A DNA stretch of 64,000 bases from Klebsiella ornithinolytica NBRC 105727 = ATCC 31898 (GCF_001598295.1 NZ_BCYR01000002.1:496001-560000); one strand, 5' to 3'. Positions 44,187 through 53,522 are shown, counted from the first letter of the stretch. The notes: generated from the letters alone by a model not told the origin. A program made the numbers and translations.

Positions 44187-45932
44187 ATGGCTGGACGAAT
44201 CCCACGCGTATTTATCAATGATCTGCTGGCGCGCACCGACATCGTCGATCTGATCGACGCGCGGGTAAAGCTCAAAAAGCAGGGCAAGAACTACCACGCG
44301 TGCTGTCCATTCCATAACGAAAAAACCCCCTCTTTTACCGTCAACGGTGAAAAACAGTTTTATCACTGCTTTGGTTGCGGTGCGCACGGCAACGCTGTCG
44401 ACTTCCTGATGAACTACGACAAACTCGAGTTCGTGGAGACGGTCGAAGAGCTGGCCGCCATGCACAACCTCGAAGTGCCATACGAAGCAGGCAACGGACC
44501 GAGTCAAATAGAGCGCCATCAGCGGCAAAGTCTCTATCAATTGATGGACGGTCTGAATGCGTTTTATCAACAGTCTCTGATGCAACCCGCCGCCGACCCT
44601 GCGCGCCAGTATCTGGCAAAACGTGGCTTAAGCAGCGAGGTCATTGCGCGCTTCGCGATTGGCTACGCCCCACCCGGTTGGGATAACGTCTTAAAACGTT
44701 TTGGCGGCAATCAAGAAAACCGCCAGTCGCTTATCGATGCCGGCATGCTGGTGACGAACGATAAGGGGCGCAGTTACGACCGCTTCCGCGAACGGGTGAT
44801 GTTCCCTATCCGCGATAAGCGAGGCCGGGTGATTGGTTTTGGTGGTCGCGTGCTGGGCGATGCCCTGCCGAAATACCTTAACTCTCCGGAAACCGATATT
44901 TTCCATAAAGGTCGTCAGCTGTACGGCCTGTATGAAGCGCAGCAGGATAACGCCGAACCACCGCGTTTGCTGGTTGTCGAAGGCTATATGGACGTCGTGG
45001 CACTGGCGCAGTACGACATAAACTACGCCGTCGCGTCGCTGGGGACCTCGACCACCGCCGACCATATTCAGCTTTTGTTCCGGGCGACCAACCAGGTCAT
45101 CTGCTGTTACGACGGCGACCGGGCTGGCCGCGATGCCGCCTGGCGGGCGCTGGAAACGGCGCTGCCGTACATGACCGATGGTCGTCAGCTACGCTTTATG
45201 TTTCTGCCCGACGGCGAAGACCCGGATACGCTGGTGCGTAAAGAGGGTAAAGCGGCGTTTGAAGCGCGGATGGAGCAGGCTCAGCCGCTCTCCACGTTTT
45301 TGTTCAACAGCCTGCTGCCGCAGGTCGACTTGAGCACCCCGGACGGGCGCGCGCAGCTCAGTACCTTAGCGCTGCCGCTCATCACCCAGGTACCGGGTGA
45401 AACGCTGCACATTTATTTGCGTCAGGAGCTGGGCAACAAGCTGGGGATTTTAGATGACGCTCAGCTTGAACGTTTAATGCCAAAACAGACAGAAAGTGGA
45501 GCGCCACGCCCCGCGCCGCAGCTAAAACGCACGACCATGCGTATACTGATAGGACTGCTGGTGCAAAACCCGGATTTGGCGCCGCTGGTTCCGCCTTTAG
45601 AGGGCCTGGATCAGCGCAAAATGCCCGGGCTTGGCCTGTTCAGCGAACTGGTCAAAACCTGTTTGTCTCAGCCAGGTCTGACCACCGGGCAACTTTTAGA
45701 GCAGTATCGCGGTACAAATGAGGCCGCAACCCTTGAAAAACTGTCGATGTGGGACGATATAGCAGATAAAGATATCGCGGAAAAAACCTTCACCGACGCG
45801 CTCAACCATATGTTTGATTCACTGCTGGAACTGCGGCAAGAAGAGTTGATAGCTCGCGACCGTACGCACGGTTTAAGCAGTGAAGAACGCCGGGAACTCT
45901 GGACCATCAGTCAGGAGCTGGCAAAAAAATGA
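44187..45932 (+). CDS. dnaG: DNA primase
   Basis: DnaG makes RNA primers for replication. The 581-residue protein has the N-terminal CHC2 zinc-binding domain (CCPFHNEKTPSF and YHCFGCGAHGN, residues about 39-65), the TOPRIM catalytic core (VVEGYMDVVAL near 262; CYDGDRAG near 307) and the C-terminal DnaB-helicase-binding domain. The ribosome binding site is poor (GGGGCCT before the ATG), in line with the known low expression of primase. It is flanked by rpsU and rpoD. Confidence 0.97.
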   Translation: MAGRIPRVFINDLLARTDIVDLIDARVKLKKQGKNYHACCPFHNEKTPSFTVNGEKQFYHCFGCGAHGNAVDFLMNYDKLEFVETVEELAAMHNLEVPYEAGNGPSQIERHQRQSLYQLMDGLNAFYQQSLMQPAADPARQYLAKRGLSSEVIARFAIGYAPPGWDNVLKRFGGNQENRQSLIDAGMLVTNDKGRSYDRFRERVMFPIRDKRGRVIGFGGRVLGDALPKYLNSPETDIFHKGRQLYGLYEAQQDNAEPPRLLVVEGYMDVVALAQYDINYAVASLGTSTTADHIQLLFRATNQVICCYDGDRAGRDAAWRALETALPYMTDGRQLRFMFLPDGEDPDTLVRKEGKAAFEARMEQAQPLSTFLFNSLLPQVDLSTPDGRAQLSTLALPLITQVPGETLHIYLRQELGNKLGILDDAQLERLMPKQTESGAPRPAPQLKRTTMRILIGLLVQNPDLAPLVPPLEGLDQRKMPGLGLFSELVKTCLSQPGLTTGQLLEQYRGTNEAATLEKLSMWDDIADKDIAEKTFTDALNHMFDSLLELRQEELIARDRTHGLSSEERRELWTISQELAKK

Positions 45933-46082
45933 ATTGCACGGCTTAAGTGCCGAATATCGTTCGGGAAGCCCCCGACAGCCGCGCTGAGGCGCAGCGGCAA
46001 TAATATAAGTACGCCCTCGCTTTAAATGTTGGCAGTTTGTCTGTCGACACCAATCAAACGAATTAAGTGTGGATACCGTCTT

Positions 46083-47927
46083 ATGGAGCAAAACCCGCAG
46101 TCACAGCTGAAGCTTCTTGTCCAACGTGGTAAGGAGCAAGGCTATCTGACCTATGCCGAGGTCAATGACCATCTGCCGGAAGATATCGTCGACTCCGATC
46201 AGATCGAAGACATCATCCAAATGATCAATGACATGGGCATTCAGGTGATGGAAGAAGCACCGGATGCCGATGATCTGCTGCTGGCTGAAAACAGCAACAA
46301 CACCGACGAAGATGCAGAAGAAGCTGCTGCACAGGTGTTGTCCAGTGTTGAATCTGAAATCGGACGTACAACCGATCCGGTGCGCATGTACATGCGCGAA
46401 ATGGGTACCGTAGAACTGCTGACGCGTGAAGGCGAAATCGACATCGCCAAACGTATTGAAGATGGGATCAACCAGGTTCAGTGCTCCGTTGCTGAATATC
46501 CGGAAGCCATTACCTATCTGCTGGAGCAGTACGACCGCGTCGAAGCTGAAGAAGCGCGCCTGTCTGACCTGATCACCGGTTTCGTCGATCCTAACGCCGA
46601 AGAAGACCTGGCGCCAACCGCGACGCACGTCGGTTCTGAACTCTCTCAGGAAGAGATGGATGACGACGAAGACGAAGATGAAGACGACGACGACGACAGC
46701 AGCGATGACGACAACAGCATCGATCCTGAGCTGGCGCGCGAGAAATTCGCTGAACTGCGCACGCAGTACGAGCTGACCCGCGATACCATCAAAGCGAAAG
46801 GTCGTAGCCACGCCGCAGCCCAGGAAGAAATTCTCAAGCTGTCTGAGGTGTTCAAACAGTTCCGCCTGGTACCGAAACAGTTCGATTACCTGGTCGGCAG
46901 CATGCGTAGCATGATGGATCGCGTCCGTACTCAGGAACGTATCATCATGAAACTGTGCGTCGAACAGTGCAAAATGCCGAAGAAGAACTTCATCACCCTG
47001 TTCACCGGCAATGAAACCAGCGAGACCTGGTTCAACGCTGCGATCGCCATGAACAAGCCGTGGTCTGAAAAACTGCACGACGTCAAAGAAGACGTTCAGC
47101 GCGGCCTGCAGAAGCTGCAGCAGATTGAAGAAGAGACCGGCCTGACCATCGAGCAGGTTAAAGATATCAACCGTCGTATGTCCATCGGTGAAGCGAAAGC
47201 CCGCCGTGCGAAGAAAGAGATGGTTGAAGCGAACTTACGTCTGGTTATCTCTATCGCCAAGAAATACACCAACCGTGGCCTGCAGTTCCTGGATCTGATT
47301 CAGGAAGGTAACATTGGTCTGATGAAAGCGGTTGATAAGTTCGAATATCGTCGCGGCTACAAGTTCTCCACCTATGCAACCTGGTGGATCCGTCAGGCCA
47401 TCACCCGCTCCATCGCGGATCAGGCGCGCACCATCCGTATTCCGGTGCATATGATTGAGACCATCAACAAGCTCAACCGTATCTCCCGCCAGATGCTGCA
47501 GGAAATGGGTCGCGAGCCGACGCCGGAAGAGCTGGCTGAACGTATGCTGATGCCGGAAGATAAAATTCGTAAAGTGCTGAAAATTGCCAAAGAGCCAATC
47601 TCCATGGAAACGCCGATCGGCGACGATGAAGATTCGCATCTGGGTGATTTCATCGAGGATACCACCCTCGAGCTGCCGCTGGACTCCGCGACCACGGAAA
47701 GCCTGCGTGCCGCCACTCACGACGTGCTGGCAGGCCTGACCGCTCGTGAAGCGAAGGTCCTGCGTATGCGTTTCGGTATCGATATGAATACTGACCACAC
47801 GCTGGAAGAAGTCGGTAAACAGTTCGACGTTACCCGCGAACGTATCCGTCAGATCGAAGCGAAGGCGCTGCGCAAGCTGCGTCACCCGAGCCGTTCTGAA
47901 GTGCTGCGTAGCTTCCTCGACGATTAA
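46083..47927 (+). CDS. rpoD: RNA polymerase sigma-70 factor
   Basis: This is the primary sigma factor, 614 residues. In order: region 1.1 (N-terminus), region 1.2, the non-conserved region with a long Asp/Glu run (about residues 190-212), region 2 ([29 protein letters not shown], -10 recognition), region 3, and region 4 with the -35-binding helix-turn-helix ([20 protein letters not shown]). The frame opens 19 codons earlier, but [12 protein letters not shown] at 46083 is the conserved start. Confidence 0.98.
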   Translation: MEQNPQSQLKLLVQRGKEQGYLTYAEVNDHLPEDIVDSDQIEDIIQMINDMGIQVMEEAPDADDLLLAENSNNTDEDAEEAAAQVLSSVESEIGRTTDPVRMYMREMGTVELLTREGEIDIAKRIEDGINQVQCSVAEYPEAITYLLEQYDRVEAEEARLSDLITGFVDPNAEEDLAPTATHVGSELSQEEMDDDEDEDEDDDDDSSDDDNSIDPELAREKFAELRTQYELTRDTIKAKGRSHAAAQEEILKLSEVFKQFRLVPKQFDYLVGSMRSMMDRVRTQERIIMKLCVEQCKMPKKNFITLFTGNETSETWFNAAIAMNKPWSEKLHDVKEDVQRGLQKLQQIEEETGLTIEQVKDINRRMSIGEAKARRAKKEMVEANLRLVISIAKKYTNRGLQFLDLIQEGNIGLMKAVDKFEYRRGYKFSTYATWWIRQAITRSIADQARTIRIPVHMIETINKLNRISRQMLQEMGREPTPEELAERMLMPEDKIRKVLKIAKEPISMETPIGDDEDSHLGDFIEDTTLELPLDSATTESLRAATHDVLAGLTAREAKVLRMRFGIDMNTDHTLEEVGKQFDVTRERIRQIEAKALRKLRHPSRSEVLRSFLDD

Positions 47928-47943
47928 TCGTTGTCGGAAATAA

Positions 47944-47971
47944 AAAAGCTCCCTGCGGGGAGCTTTTTTTG
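47944..47971 (+). terminator. Terminator of the rpsU-dnaG-rpoD operon
   Basis: AAAAAAGCTCCC and GGGAGCTTTTTTT form a stem around CTGCG right after rpoD, with an A-run on one side and seven Ts on the other. This is a strong rho-independent terminator and could act in both directions. Confidence 0.95.
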
Positions 47972-48026
47972 TCTTCCATTCACTCTGTTGCCGTCAGAGA
48001 GAGCCAGCGCCGGTCCCCGCCGCAGG

Positions 48027-48533
48027 CTATCGACCTCGCGATGCCAGCGCATCATCCAGTTCACGATACGCCTCCACTAGCTTATCCAGCGTCGCCCGGT
48101 TCAGTCCGCTGGGGTTGGGCAGCACCCACACTTCCGTATCGCCGATGGTCACCTGCTGCTTGCCCCAACGCGCACCGCGTACCTGAAACGCTTTCTCAAA
48201 GGCCTGTTTACCGAGAATCGCCAGCGCCCGCGGCTGATACTGTTCAATTTTCAGCACCAGCTCCCGGCCGCCGCTGCGTAGCTCCTGCAGGGCGACTTCG
48301 CTGGCCTGAACCGTCGGGCGTTCCACCAGCATAGTGATCCCGCAGCGCGTATCGAGCAGCTGCAGCTCCTCTTCAGGCTTCAGCAGACGGTCGGTAAAAC
48401 CGGCCTGGTAAATCACCTTCCAGAAGCGATTACCCGGATGCGCGAAATGAAAACCAGTATGGGCAGAGGACTTCCCCGGATTGATGCCGCAGAAGACCAC
48501 CCGCAGGTCCGGCGCCAGAATATCGTTAATCAT
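48027..48533 (-). CDS. mug: G/U mismatch-specific DNA glycosylase Mug
   Basis: Mug removes uracil and ethenocytosine opposite guanine. The 168-residue protein has the active-site motif [15 protein letters not shown] (about residues 15-29; Asn is catalytic) and the second motif NPSGLNR near residue 140, which inserts into the helix. It is convergent with rpoD and divergent from the tRNA gene, the same neighbours as in E. coli. Confidence 0.95.
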   Translation of the reverse strand: MINDILAPDLRVVFCGINPGKSSAHTGFHFAHPGNRFWKVIYQAGFTDRLLKPEEELQLLDTRCGITMLVERPTVQASEVALQELRSGGRELVLKIEQYQPRALAILGKQAFEKAFQVRGARWGKQQVTIGDTEVWVLPNPSGLNRATLDKLVEAYRELDDALASRGR

Positions 48534-48657
48534 CTTTCCACCCGCTCAATACCTAAAAGGCGATTATAAAGGATTGAAAATGCATTGTTTATAAAAACAG
48601 CAGCCGTGCGTTTTGCGCTGGATTGCGCCTGCCAGTTACTTTATAATCCCTCGCCAC

Positions 48658-48733
48658 GGCCCCTTAGCTCAGTGGTTAGAGCAGGCGACTCATAATCGCT
48701 TGGTCGCTGGTTCAAGTCCAGCAGGGGCCACCA
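48658..48733 (+). tRNA. ileX: tRNA-Ile2 (CAU anticodon, lysidine-modified)
   Basis: A 76-nt gene with encoded CCA folds as a tRNA: acceptor GGCCCCT/AGGGGCC, D arm AGCTC...GAGC, anticodon stem GGCGA/TCGCT with loop CTCATAA and anticodon CAT at 48691-48693, and T arm GCTGGTTCAAGTCCAGC. The sequence is E. coli ileX, not an initiator or elongator tRNA-Met. Its C34 must be converted to lysidine by TilS to read AUA. Accessory DNA begins right after it. Confidence 0.96.
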
Positions 48734-48741
48734 GATAAAAC

Positions 48742-48780
48742 AAGGACTTAGATAAGAAATTATCTAAGTCCTTTTTGTTT
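48742..48780 (+). terminator. Terminator after tRNA-Ile2
   Basis: AAGGACTTAGATAA (48742-48755) and TTATCTAAGTCCTT (48760-48773) form a perfect 14-bp stem closed by a GAAA tetraloop, followed by TTTGTTT. The unusual length and AT-rich stem make it stand out from other terminators in the window. Confidence 0.9.
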
Positions 48781-49102
48781 GCATTGCATTTGGACCAGGT
48801 CCCGTTTTAGCTTCAGACTTCAATCTCGGTTTTTACCCTGAAGGTTCATCAGAACACTTTCGTTTCAGATAGCCATCAGTTGCTCCAGCAATTCACCTGG
48901 TATGCTAACCCAAAACTGCCGTGACTGGCTTTTATCACAATGTCCACTTTCACCGGATGTGAAATACACGACGGACGCATTTTTGAGTCAGACACTTGTC
49001 TATTTATAGCATTTGCCCACAAACTGAAAGCCCAGAGAAAATTGCCGCAGCCTTGCTGGCATCGCTCAATAGAACTAGAATCACGGCATAACTAACGAGA
49101 TA

Positions 49103-49267
49103 ATGATCACGACGCAAAAAACATCCTCCCCTAAGATCACGAAAACGCAGCTTTTCCGCACCGTTGCCAGTTCTCCCGCGATTGAAACGGGTATTTCTGT
49201 GGAAGAAATCGAGCAGCAACTCAAACGCTTCCAGGCACAGGCGAAAGCCGTCGGGCTCGCTCGCTAA
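49103..49267 (+). CDS. Small hypothetical protein (54 aa)
   Basis: A complete 54-codon frame encodes a hydrophilic protein with a Thr/Lys-rich N-terminus and a helical C-terminal half (SVEEIEQQLKRFQAQAKAVG) that could form a short amphipathic helix. Codon use looks coding. The ribosome binding site is weak (ACGAG). No signal peptide or membrane segment is seen. I do not recognise the family. It may be a small functional gene or a fragment of a longer lost one. Confidence 0.4.
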   Translation: MITTQKTSSPKITKTQLFRTVASSPAIETGISVEEIEQQLKRFQAQAKAVGLAR

Positions 49268-49405
49268 TCAGGAAGAACTGAATCGCCACCGATAAACCTG
49301 AAGCTGATGAAAATCAGCGTTGAATTGAAGCGTTAAAGAAGTCTCATCGCTGAGTTGCTAAAACAGTCAGAATGCTGAGGCGCTCACGGGGCACTCAGTA
49401 CAAAG

Positions 49406-49624
49406 TGAAAAAGGCAGCAGCATGTTCAGTCGGGAAGGAAAGGAAAAGAACCGATAAGGGACGATAAACAAGATAGTGTTATTGAGCGCCAGACAGGTTC
49501 AGAATTTCCTGCCATGCTAAATACGCCAGAGCGCCAGTCTCTTATTCAGCCAGCGGAAAATACATTGCTTAGCGCGGAAATTTCAAATTATCCTGAATAT
49601 TCATTAGCGGAAAAATATAAGGAG
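49406..49624 (+). pseudogene. 5'-truncated coding remnant
   Basis: This frame is open from just after a TGA (49403-49405) to a TAG at 49622-49624, and reads as plausible protein in its last 60 codons (DDKQDSVIERQTGSEFPAML and on to SNYPEYSLAEKYKERR). The only ATG is internal (about 49513) and has no ribosome binding site. A terminator follows immediately, as at the true 3' end of a gene. It is probably the 3' end of a decayed gene; I do not recognise the family. Confidence 0.4.
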
Positions 49625-49653
49625 CGACGTTAGCAACGTTGCTCCTTTTTTAT
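49621..49653 (+). terminator. Terminator of the decayed stretch
   Basis: GGAGCGACGTT and AACGTTGCTCC pair over 11 bp with one G-U pair around an AGC loop, followed by TTTTTTAT. The hairpin overlaps the stop codon of the remnant frame ending at 49624. Confidence 0.85.
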
Positions 49654-49703
49654 ACCATCCTGCAGGATACCATCTTCAGAATCATTTTTTAAAAACGAGC
49701 CGC

Positions 49704-50003
49704 TTACACCAGCTCCCGGAGCTGCTCCCGCATATAGGAGGAGAAGTACTCTGGATTTTTAATCACGATACGGTTGCCAGCGGCGATTTTCTCCGCCCAT
49801 CCGGCCACTTTATGGGTGAACCCGGAATTCCATCCCTCCCGCTCTCCTCGCACGATCACGTCTTCGGCGCTGGCCGGAACGCCTAACTCATGGAGATATT
49901 TTAAAATGCCCTTAGCCGTACTTTCATCCATTGAATGCGGAGCCGACGCCGATGTGTTCATTCCACCAATAAAATCTAACGCTTTATCTATCGCTGTTGG
50001 CAT
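49704..50003 (-). CDS. DUF1889 (YoaC-like) protein
   Basis: This is a 99-residue protein resembling E. coli YoaC (DUF1889), with a conserved second half (GEREGWNSGFTHKVAGWAEK; NPEYFSSYMREQL). The start at 50003 is chosen because AAGGA lies 7 nt upstream and MPTAIDKALDFIGG aligns with the family; the frame opens 18 codons earlier. In E. coli the gene is elsewhere on the chromosome. Function is unknown. It lies alone between decayed DNA and the dha locus. Confidence 0.65.
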   Translation of the reverse strand: MPTAIDKALDFIGGMNTSASAPHSMDESTAKGILKYLHELGVPASAEDVIVRGEREGWNSGFTHKVAGWAEKIAAGNRIVIKNPEYFSSYMREQLRELV

Positions 50004-50104
50004 GCTCTTATCCTTAAAATTAACCACGTGATGAACATGTTTATAATATGGACCCAAGTCTGCGGGGATATCAAAGAGATCGTTGCCTTTCTTTGATTCA
50101 GACC

Positions 50105-50253
50105 TCAGTCAAACGTTTGCATGGCGTTTTTCTGCCCGATAAGTCCGGTGCAGCCCGTATAAACCGCCCCGTCATCCGCGACCGACAGCAAATCGCCGCT
50201 TAGATCGCGAAAAAACAGCAATTGCGCCCCCAAATCGCGGAGAGTGCAGACAA
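50105..50253 (-). pseudogene. 5'-less coding remnant abutting dhaR
   Basis: On the minus strand, a frame shifted relative to dhaR runs from the dhaR stop region to a TGA at 50107-50105 and encodes a protein-like sequence (RDLGAQLLFFRDLSGDLLSV, then GAVYTGCTGLIGQKNAMQTF). It has no start codon: a stop lies just upstream inside the dhaR 3' end. This is best explained as the 3' end of a gene whose 5' part was deleted when it was joined to dhaR. I do not recognise the family. Confidence 0.4.
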
Positions 50254-52191
50254 CTAGTCGTGATTTTTGCGCTTAAACTGGCTGGCGTCGATATCGTACT
50301 GCTTCATTTTGCGCCACAGCGTCGTGCGCCCGATGTTGAGCAGATGGGACATCTCCTGCACCCGGCCACTGGTGACGCGGGCGGCATGGATAATGGCCTC
50401 TTTTTCAATAGCGCTGAAGGTCAGGCTGGCAGGTAGCAGGGGCGAGACGGTATCGCTGCCCGGCCGCTCGGAGAAGAGATATTCCGGCAGGTTGCTCAGG
50501 CGGATATGGCCGTTATCGCTGCTGATGGCGATATTTTCAATAATGCTGTTTAACTCAAAATCATTACCCGGCCAGGAGTAGTTCACCAGCTGCGCCAGGG
50601 CATCGTCGTCCACTTTCAGGCGCGATGAAAAGCGTTTCTCCAGGCTACGCAGGCGGTTGTGTACCAGCGAGGGAATGCTGTTGCGCCGTGCCCTCAGCGG
50701 CGGAATGACGATCTCAAACGAATGCAGCGCGTAATAGAGCTGGCGACTAAAGCGGTTCTGCTCCACCAGATTAGCCAGATCAACGGTGGTGGTGGCAATC
50801 ACCTTAACGTCCACCGGAATCAGGCGCCGGGCATCGAGGCGGGTTAATACCCCCTGTTTAATCACCTGCAGCAGCGCGGACTGCAGCTCCGGCGCCAGGT
50901 ACTCTATTTTTTCCAGAAACAGGGTGCCGCCGCTGGCCAGTTCCAGGCGGCTCAGGCGCCCGTTTTCGTCATCGGTAGGCGCGCTACCCATAAAATCCTG
51001 GCCCAGCGCGCTGTCGGCATACAGCTGACAGTTGACGGCAATATAAGGCCCGCCCGCCCGTTCGCTTTCATTATGAATGGCCTGGGCGACCAGCTCCTTA
51101 CCCACCCCCTCTTCCCCACAGAGCAGGACCGGAAAACCGCCCCGCGCCGCCTGACGGCCAAAATGAATCAGCCGTCGCGTTTCCGGATCGTCCGAGGACA
51201 TCTGCGCAAAAGTGTGGCTCACTTTGCCTAACTGGCTGGTCATCAGCTGGCGCATCTGCTCCACCGGGTGCAGCAGTAAAATAAAGCTATTGCCCTGCTC
51301 TTCGACGATGGGCTTGAGGGTAATGACGGCATCGATAAACTGATGCTGGCTCTCAAACGTCACTTCCGCATGGTTCAGCGCGCGCGCGTGCTTAATGGCC
51401 CGGCGCAGCAGCGCCGGCAGCGTCACCAGTTCGTTAATATTTTTCCCCTGGCTGGTCTGGGCATCAAGATGCAGGAGCGTCGCGGCCTGGACATTAAGAA
51501 ACTGCAATACCCCCTGCTCATTCCACGCCATCACGCCATCATCCATGCTCTCCAGCAGGCCATACATCTGGTTGAGATGACGGTTAGATTCGGCCAGCAG
51601 GCTGTCGGTCAACAGCGAGTTGCCCACTTCCCGGGCGATAGCCAGCGTCAGAGACAAATCAGAGGAGGCCTGCTGTTCGATCAAACAGCACAGCGAGATG
51701 GAGCCAAACAGGCGACCGTGGTTATCAAACACCGGCGTGGAGCTAAATGACCACCCGTGCAGCGCCTGTTTAAAGTGTTGCTCGCCGATGGTTTTCACCG
51801 GTTGCCCCAGCATCGAGGCCAGCGAGAGCGCGCAGCTGCCGATAATGCTTTCCGCGCAGTAGCTGCCGTCAAGAAAACCGAGTTCCGCGAGCTGCGCCAG
51901 CGTCTGCGGTTCGCCGCAGCGGCTGAGGATACAGGCGGACTCATCGAGGATAAACAACGCGCAGGGTCGGCTATCCATAAACTCCCAGGCATCTTCCAGC
52001 GCCGCCTGGCCGATGGTCAGCAGCGCGGTTTTACGCCGGCAGATCGATTCGAAGGTCAGCCCCTGCGCCTGATGCGGCGCCTGCCAGGTCTCCCTCGGCA
52101 TAAACCGGCTGCAACGCTGCCACGACTGACTGATAACGGAAGATACTGTTTTTCCGGAGTCCTGAGTCTGCGCCGCCATTTCCTTTTCCAC
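50254..52191 (-). CDS. dhaR: dha operon transcriptional regulator DhaR
   Basis: DhaR activates dihydroxyacetone/glycerol catabolic genes. The 645-residue protein has an N-terminal GAF-like sensor region, a PAS domain (about residues 205-310), an AAA+ domain (Walker A GEEGVGKE near residue 358) and a C-terminal Fis-type helix-turn-helix (MSHLLNIGRTTLWRKMKQY). The GAFTGA loop needed for sigma-54 contact is replaced by QDFMGS, so it should act at sigma-70 promoters like E. coli DhaR. In E. coli, DhaK and DhaL modulate DhaR antagonistically. Confidence 0.95.
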   Translation of the reverse strand: MEKEMAAQTQDSGKTVSSVISQSWQRCSRFMPRETWQAPHQAQGLTFESICRRKTALLTIGQAALEDAWEFMDSRPCALFILDESACILSRCGEPQTLAQLAELGFLDGSYCAESIIGSCALSLASMLGQPVKTIGEQHFKQALHGWSFSSTPVFDNHGRLFGSISLCCLIEQQASSDLSLTLAIAREVGNSLLTDSLLAESNRHLNQMYGLLESMDDGVMAWNEQGVLQFLNVQAATLLHLDAQTSQGKNINELVTLPALLRRAIKHARALNHAEVTFESQHQFIDAVITLKPIVEEQGNSFILLLHPVEQMRQLMTSQLGKVSHTFAQMSSDDPETRRLIHFGRQAARGGFPVLLCGEEGVGKELVAQAIHNESERAGGPYIAVNCQLYADSALGQDFMGSAPTDDENGRLSRLELASGGTLFLEKIEYLAPELQSALLQVIKQGVLTRLDARRLIPVDVKVIATTTVDLANLVEQNRFSRQLYYALHSFEIVIPPLRARRNSIPSLVHNRLRSLEKRFSSRLKVDDDALAQLVNYSWPGNDFELNSIIENIAISSDNGHIRLSNLPEYLFSERPGSDTVSPLLPASLTFSAIEKEAIIHAARVTSGRVQEMSHLLNIGRTTLWRKMKQYDIDASQFKRKNHD

Positions 52192-52274
52192 TGTTTAAAA
52201 TAGATAACCCCTCCGGCAGAGACTGTCGGAGGGGAGAATACGCTTCACCCTGCAAAAAGCAGGTCAGCGAGACG

Positions 52275-53372
52275 TTAACGCGCCAGCCACTGCTGACCGA
52301 GCAAATCGGCCGTCAGGATCGCGGCGTAAACGCTGTCTGCCGTCACCGGGAATGGCATGTTATGGATCGTTTCGCCTTCCGCGCAGGTCGCTTTCGCGAC
52401 CGCCTGAATTTTACCTTCAATGCCCTCTTTGACGCCCATTTGCGCCAGGGTCACCGGCAGACCGACTTTCTGGCAGAAGCCCAGCACCGTTTCAATCTCT
52501 TCCATCGGGCTGTTTTGCAGCACCAGCTGCGCCAGAGTGCCAAACGCCACTTTTTCGCCGTGGTACAGATGATGGCACTCTTCCAGAATAGTGAAGCCGT
52601 TATGAATGGCGTGCGCCGCGGCCAGCCCGCTGCTTTCAAACCCAATTCCGCTGAGGTAGGTATTGGCTTCGACAATGCGCTCCAGCGCATCCGTCACCAC
52701 GCCAGCCTGCGCTGCCAGGCGCGCTTTTTCGCCTTCGGCCAGCAGCGTATCATAGCACAGGCGAGCCAGGCTCAACGCCGCCGCCGTGGACTGTCCGCCG
52801 GCCATACTGGTCGCTCTGGCATCAAAACAGGCCTTCGCTTCAAACCAGGTCGAGAGCGCATCGCCCATCCCGGCCACCAGCAGGCGCACCGGCGCTTTGG
52901 CAATAATTGCCGTATCCATGACCACCATATCCGGGTTTTTCGGATAGATCAGATACTCTTCAAACTCACCGGCTTCGGTGTAGATAACCGACAGCGCGCT
53001 GGTTGGCGCATCGGTAGAGGCAATCGTCGGGATCACCACCACCGGCAGCTTCTGGTAGAAGCCAATGGCTTTAGCGGTATCGAGCGTCTTCCCGCCGCCA
53101 ATCCCTACCACGCCGCGGCAGCCGTGCTGCTGCAGAATGGCAATCAGGCGGTTGATCTCCGCGTGGCTGCATTCACCGTTAAAACGGGCCGCGTGGCAGC
53201 TTAAACCGTGGTTATGCAGGCCATTGAGTACTTTATCCCCCGCCAGCTTCATCACGAAGTCATCGGCAATCACAAAAAAGCTGTCCGCCAGATTTTTGGC
53301 ATACTGACCAAAAAGCGTGGATGCGTCAGGACCCTGAAGATATTTGGCCGGAGATTGAATAACTTTTAGCAT
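52275..53372 (-). CDS. dhaD: NAD-dependent glycerol dehydrogenase
   Basis: DhaD oxidises glycerol to dihydroxyacetone with NAD+. The 365-residue enzyme belongs to the iron-containing/GldA alcohol dehydrogenase family, with nucleotide-binding GGGKTLDTAKA (about residues 93-103), STDAPTSALSV and the zinc-ligand regions HAIHNG and HLYHGEKVAFG (His about 254 and 271). The start at 53372 (MLKVIQSPAKYLQG) matches Klebsiella DhaD and has GAGGG upstream. It is 83 bp before dhaR and divergent from dhaKLM. Confidence 0.97.
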   Translation of the reverse strand: MLKVIQSPAKYLQGPDASTLFGQYAKNLADSFFVIADDFVMKLAGDKVLNGLHNHGLSCHAARFNGECSHAEINRLIAILQQHGCRGVVGIGGGKTLDTAKAIGFYQKLPVVVIPTIASTDAPTSALSVIYTEAGEFEEYLIYPKNPDMVVMDTAIIAKAPVRLLVAGMGDALSTWFEAKACFDARATSMAGGQSTAAALSLARLCYDTLLAEGEKARLAAQAGVVTDALERIVEANTYLSGIGFESSGLAAAHAIHNGFTILEECHHLYHGEKVAFGTLAQLVLQNSPMEEIETVLGFCQKVGLPVTLAQMGVKEGIEGKIQAVAKATCAEGETIHNMPFPVTADSVYAAILTADLLGQQWLAR

Positions 53373-53522
53373 TCCTTTCACCCTCAAATAAGTGCATGTT
53401 TTACATGATGAGCCCTGGCGTCATCCTGTTCAGCCTGCGGTTCATGGCGGAAACGGGATCGTGACCGGAGCGATGCAAACACTGTAGGGCGAGCGGTGAA
53501 CAAAAAAATTTTTCCCGTTTTT

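Larger units (their letters stand above)
48781..49702. other. Gene-poor, partly decayed stretch after tRNA-Ile2
   Basis: About 0.9 kb between the tRNA terminator and the DUF1889-like gene differs from its surroundings: it is more AT-rich and holds only one 54-codon ORF (49103-49267) and one 5'-less open frame (49406-49624) ending at a good terminator. All three frames between them are interrupted by stops. I see no integrase, transposase or obvious attachment-site repeat of the tRNA 3' end. It looks like the scar of an island or of gene loss next to a tRNA. Confidence 0.6.

Noticed and set aside
46101-47078. 325-codon frame antisense to rpoD
   Set aside because: It arises from the acidic and repetitive codons of rpoD read backwards; the Phe/Val-rich run is an artefact.
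48940-49095. 51-codon ORF after the tRNA-Ile2 terminator
   Set aside because: No ribosome binding site, uneven composition with many Cys/His/Trp, and an overlapping antisense frame. I cannot separate it from chance.
47928-50260. Possible prophage, integrase or insertion sequence by the tRNA
   Set aside because: No integrase, transposase, terminal inverted repeats or target duplication could be seen; only decayed short frames.
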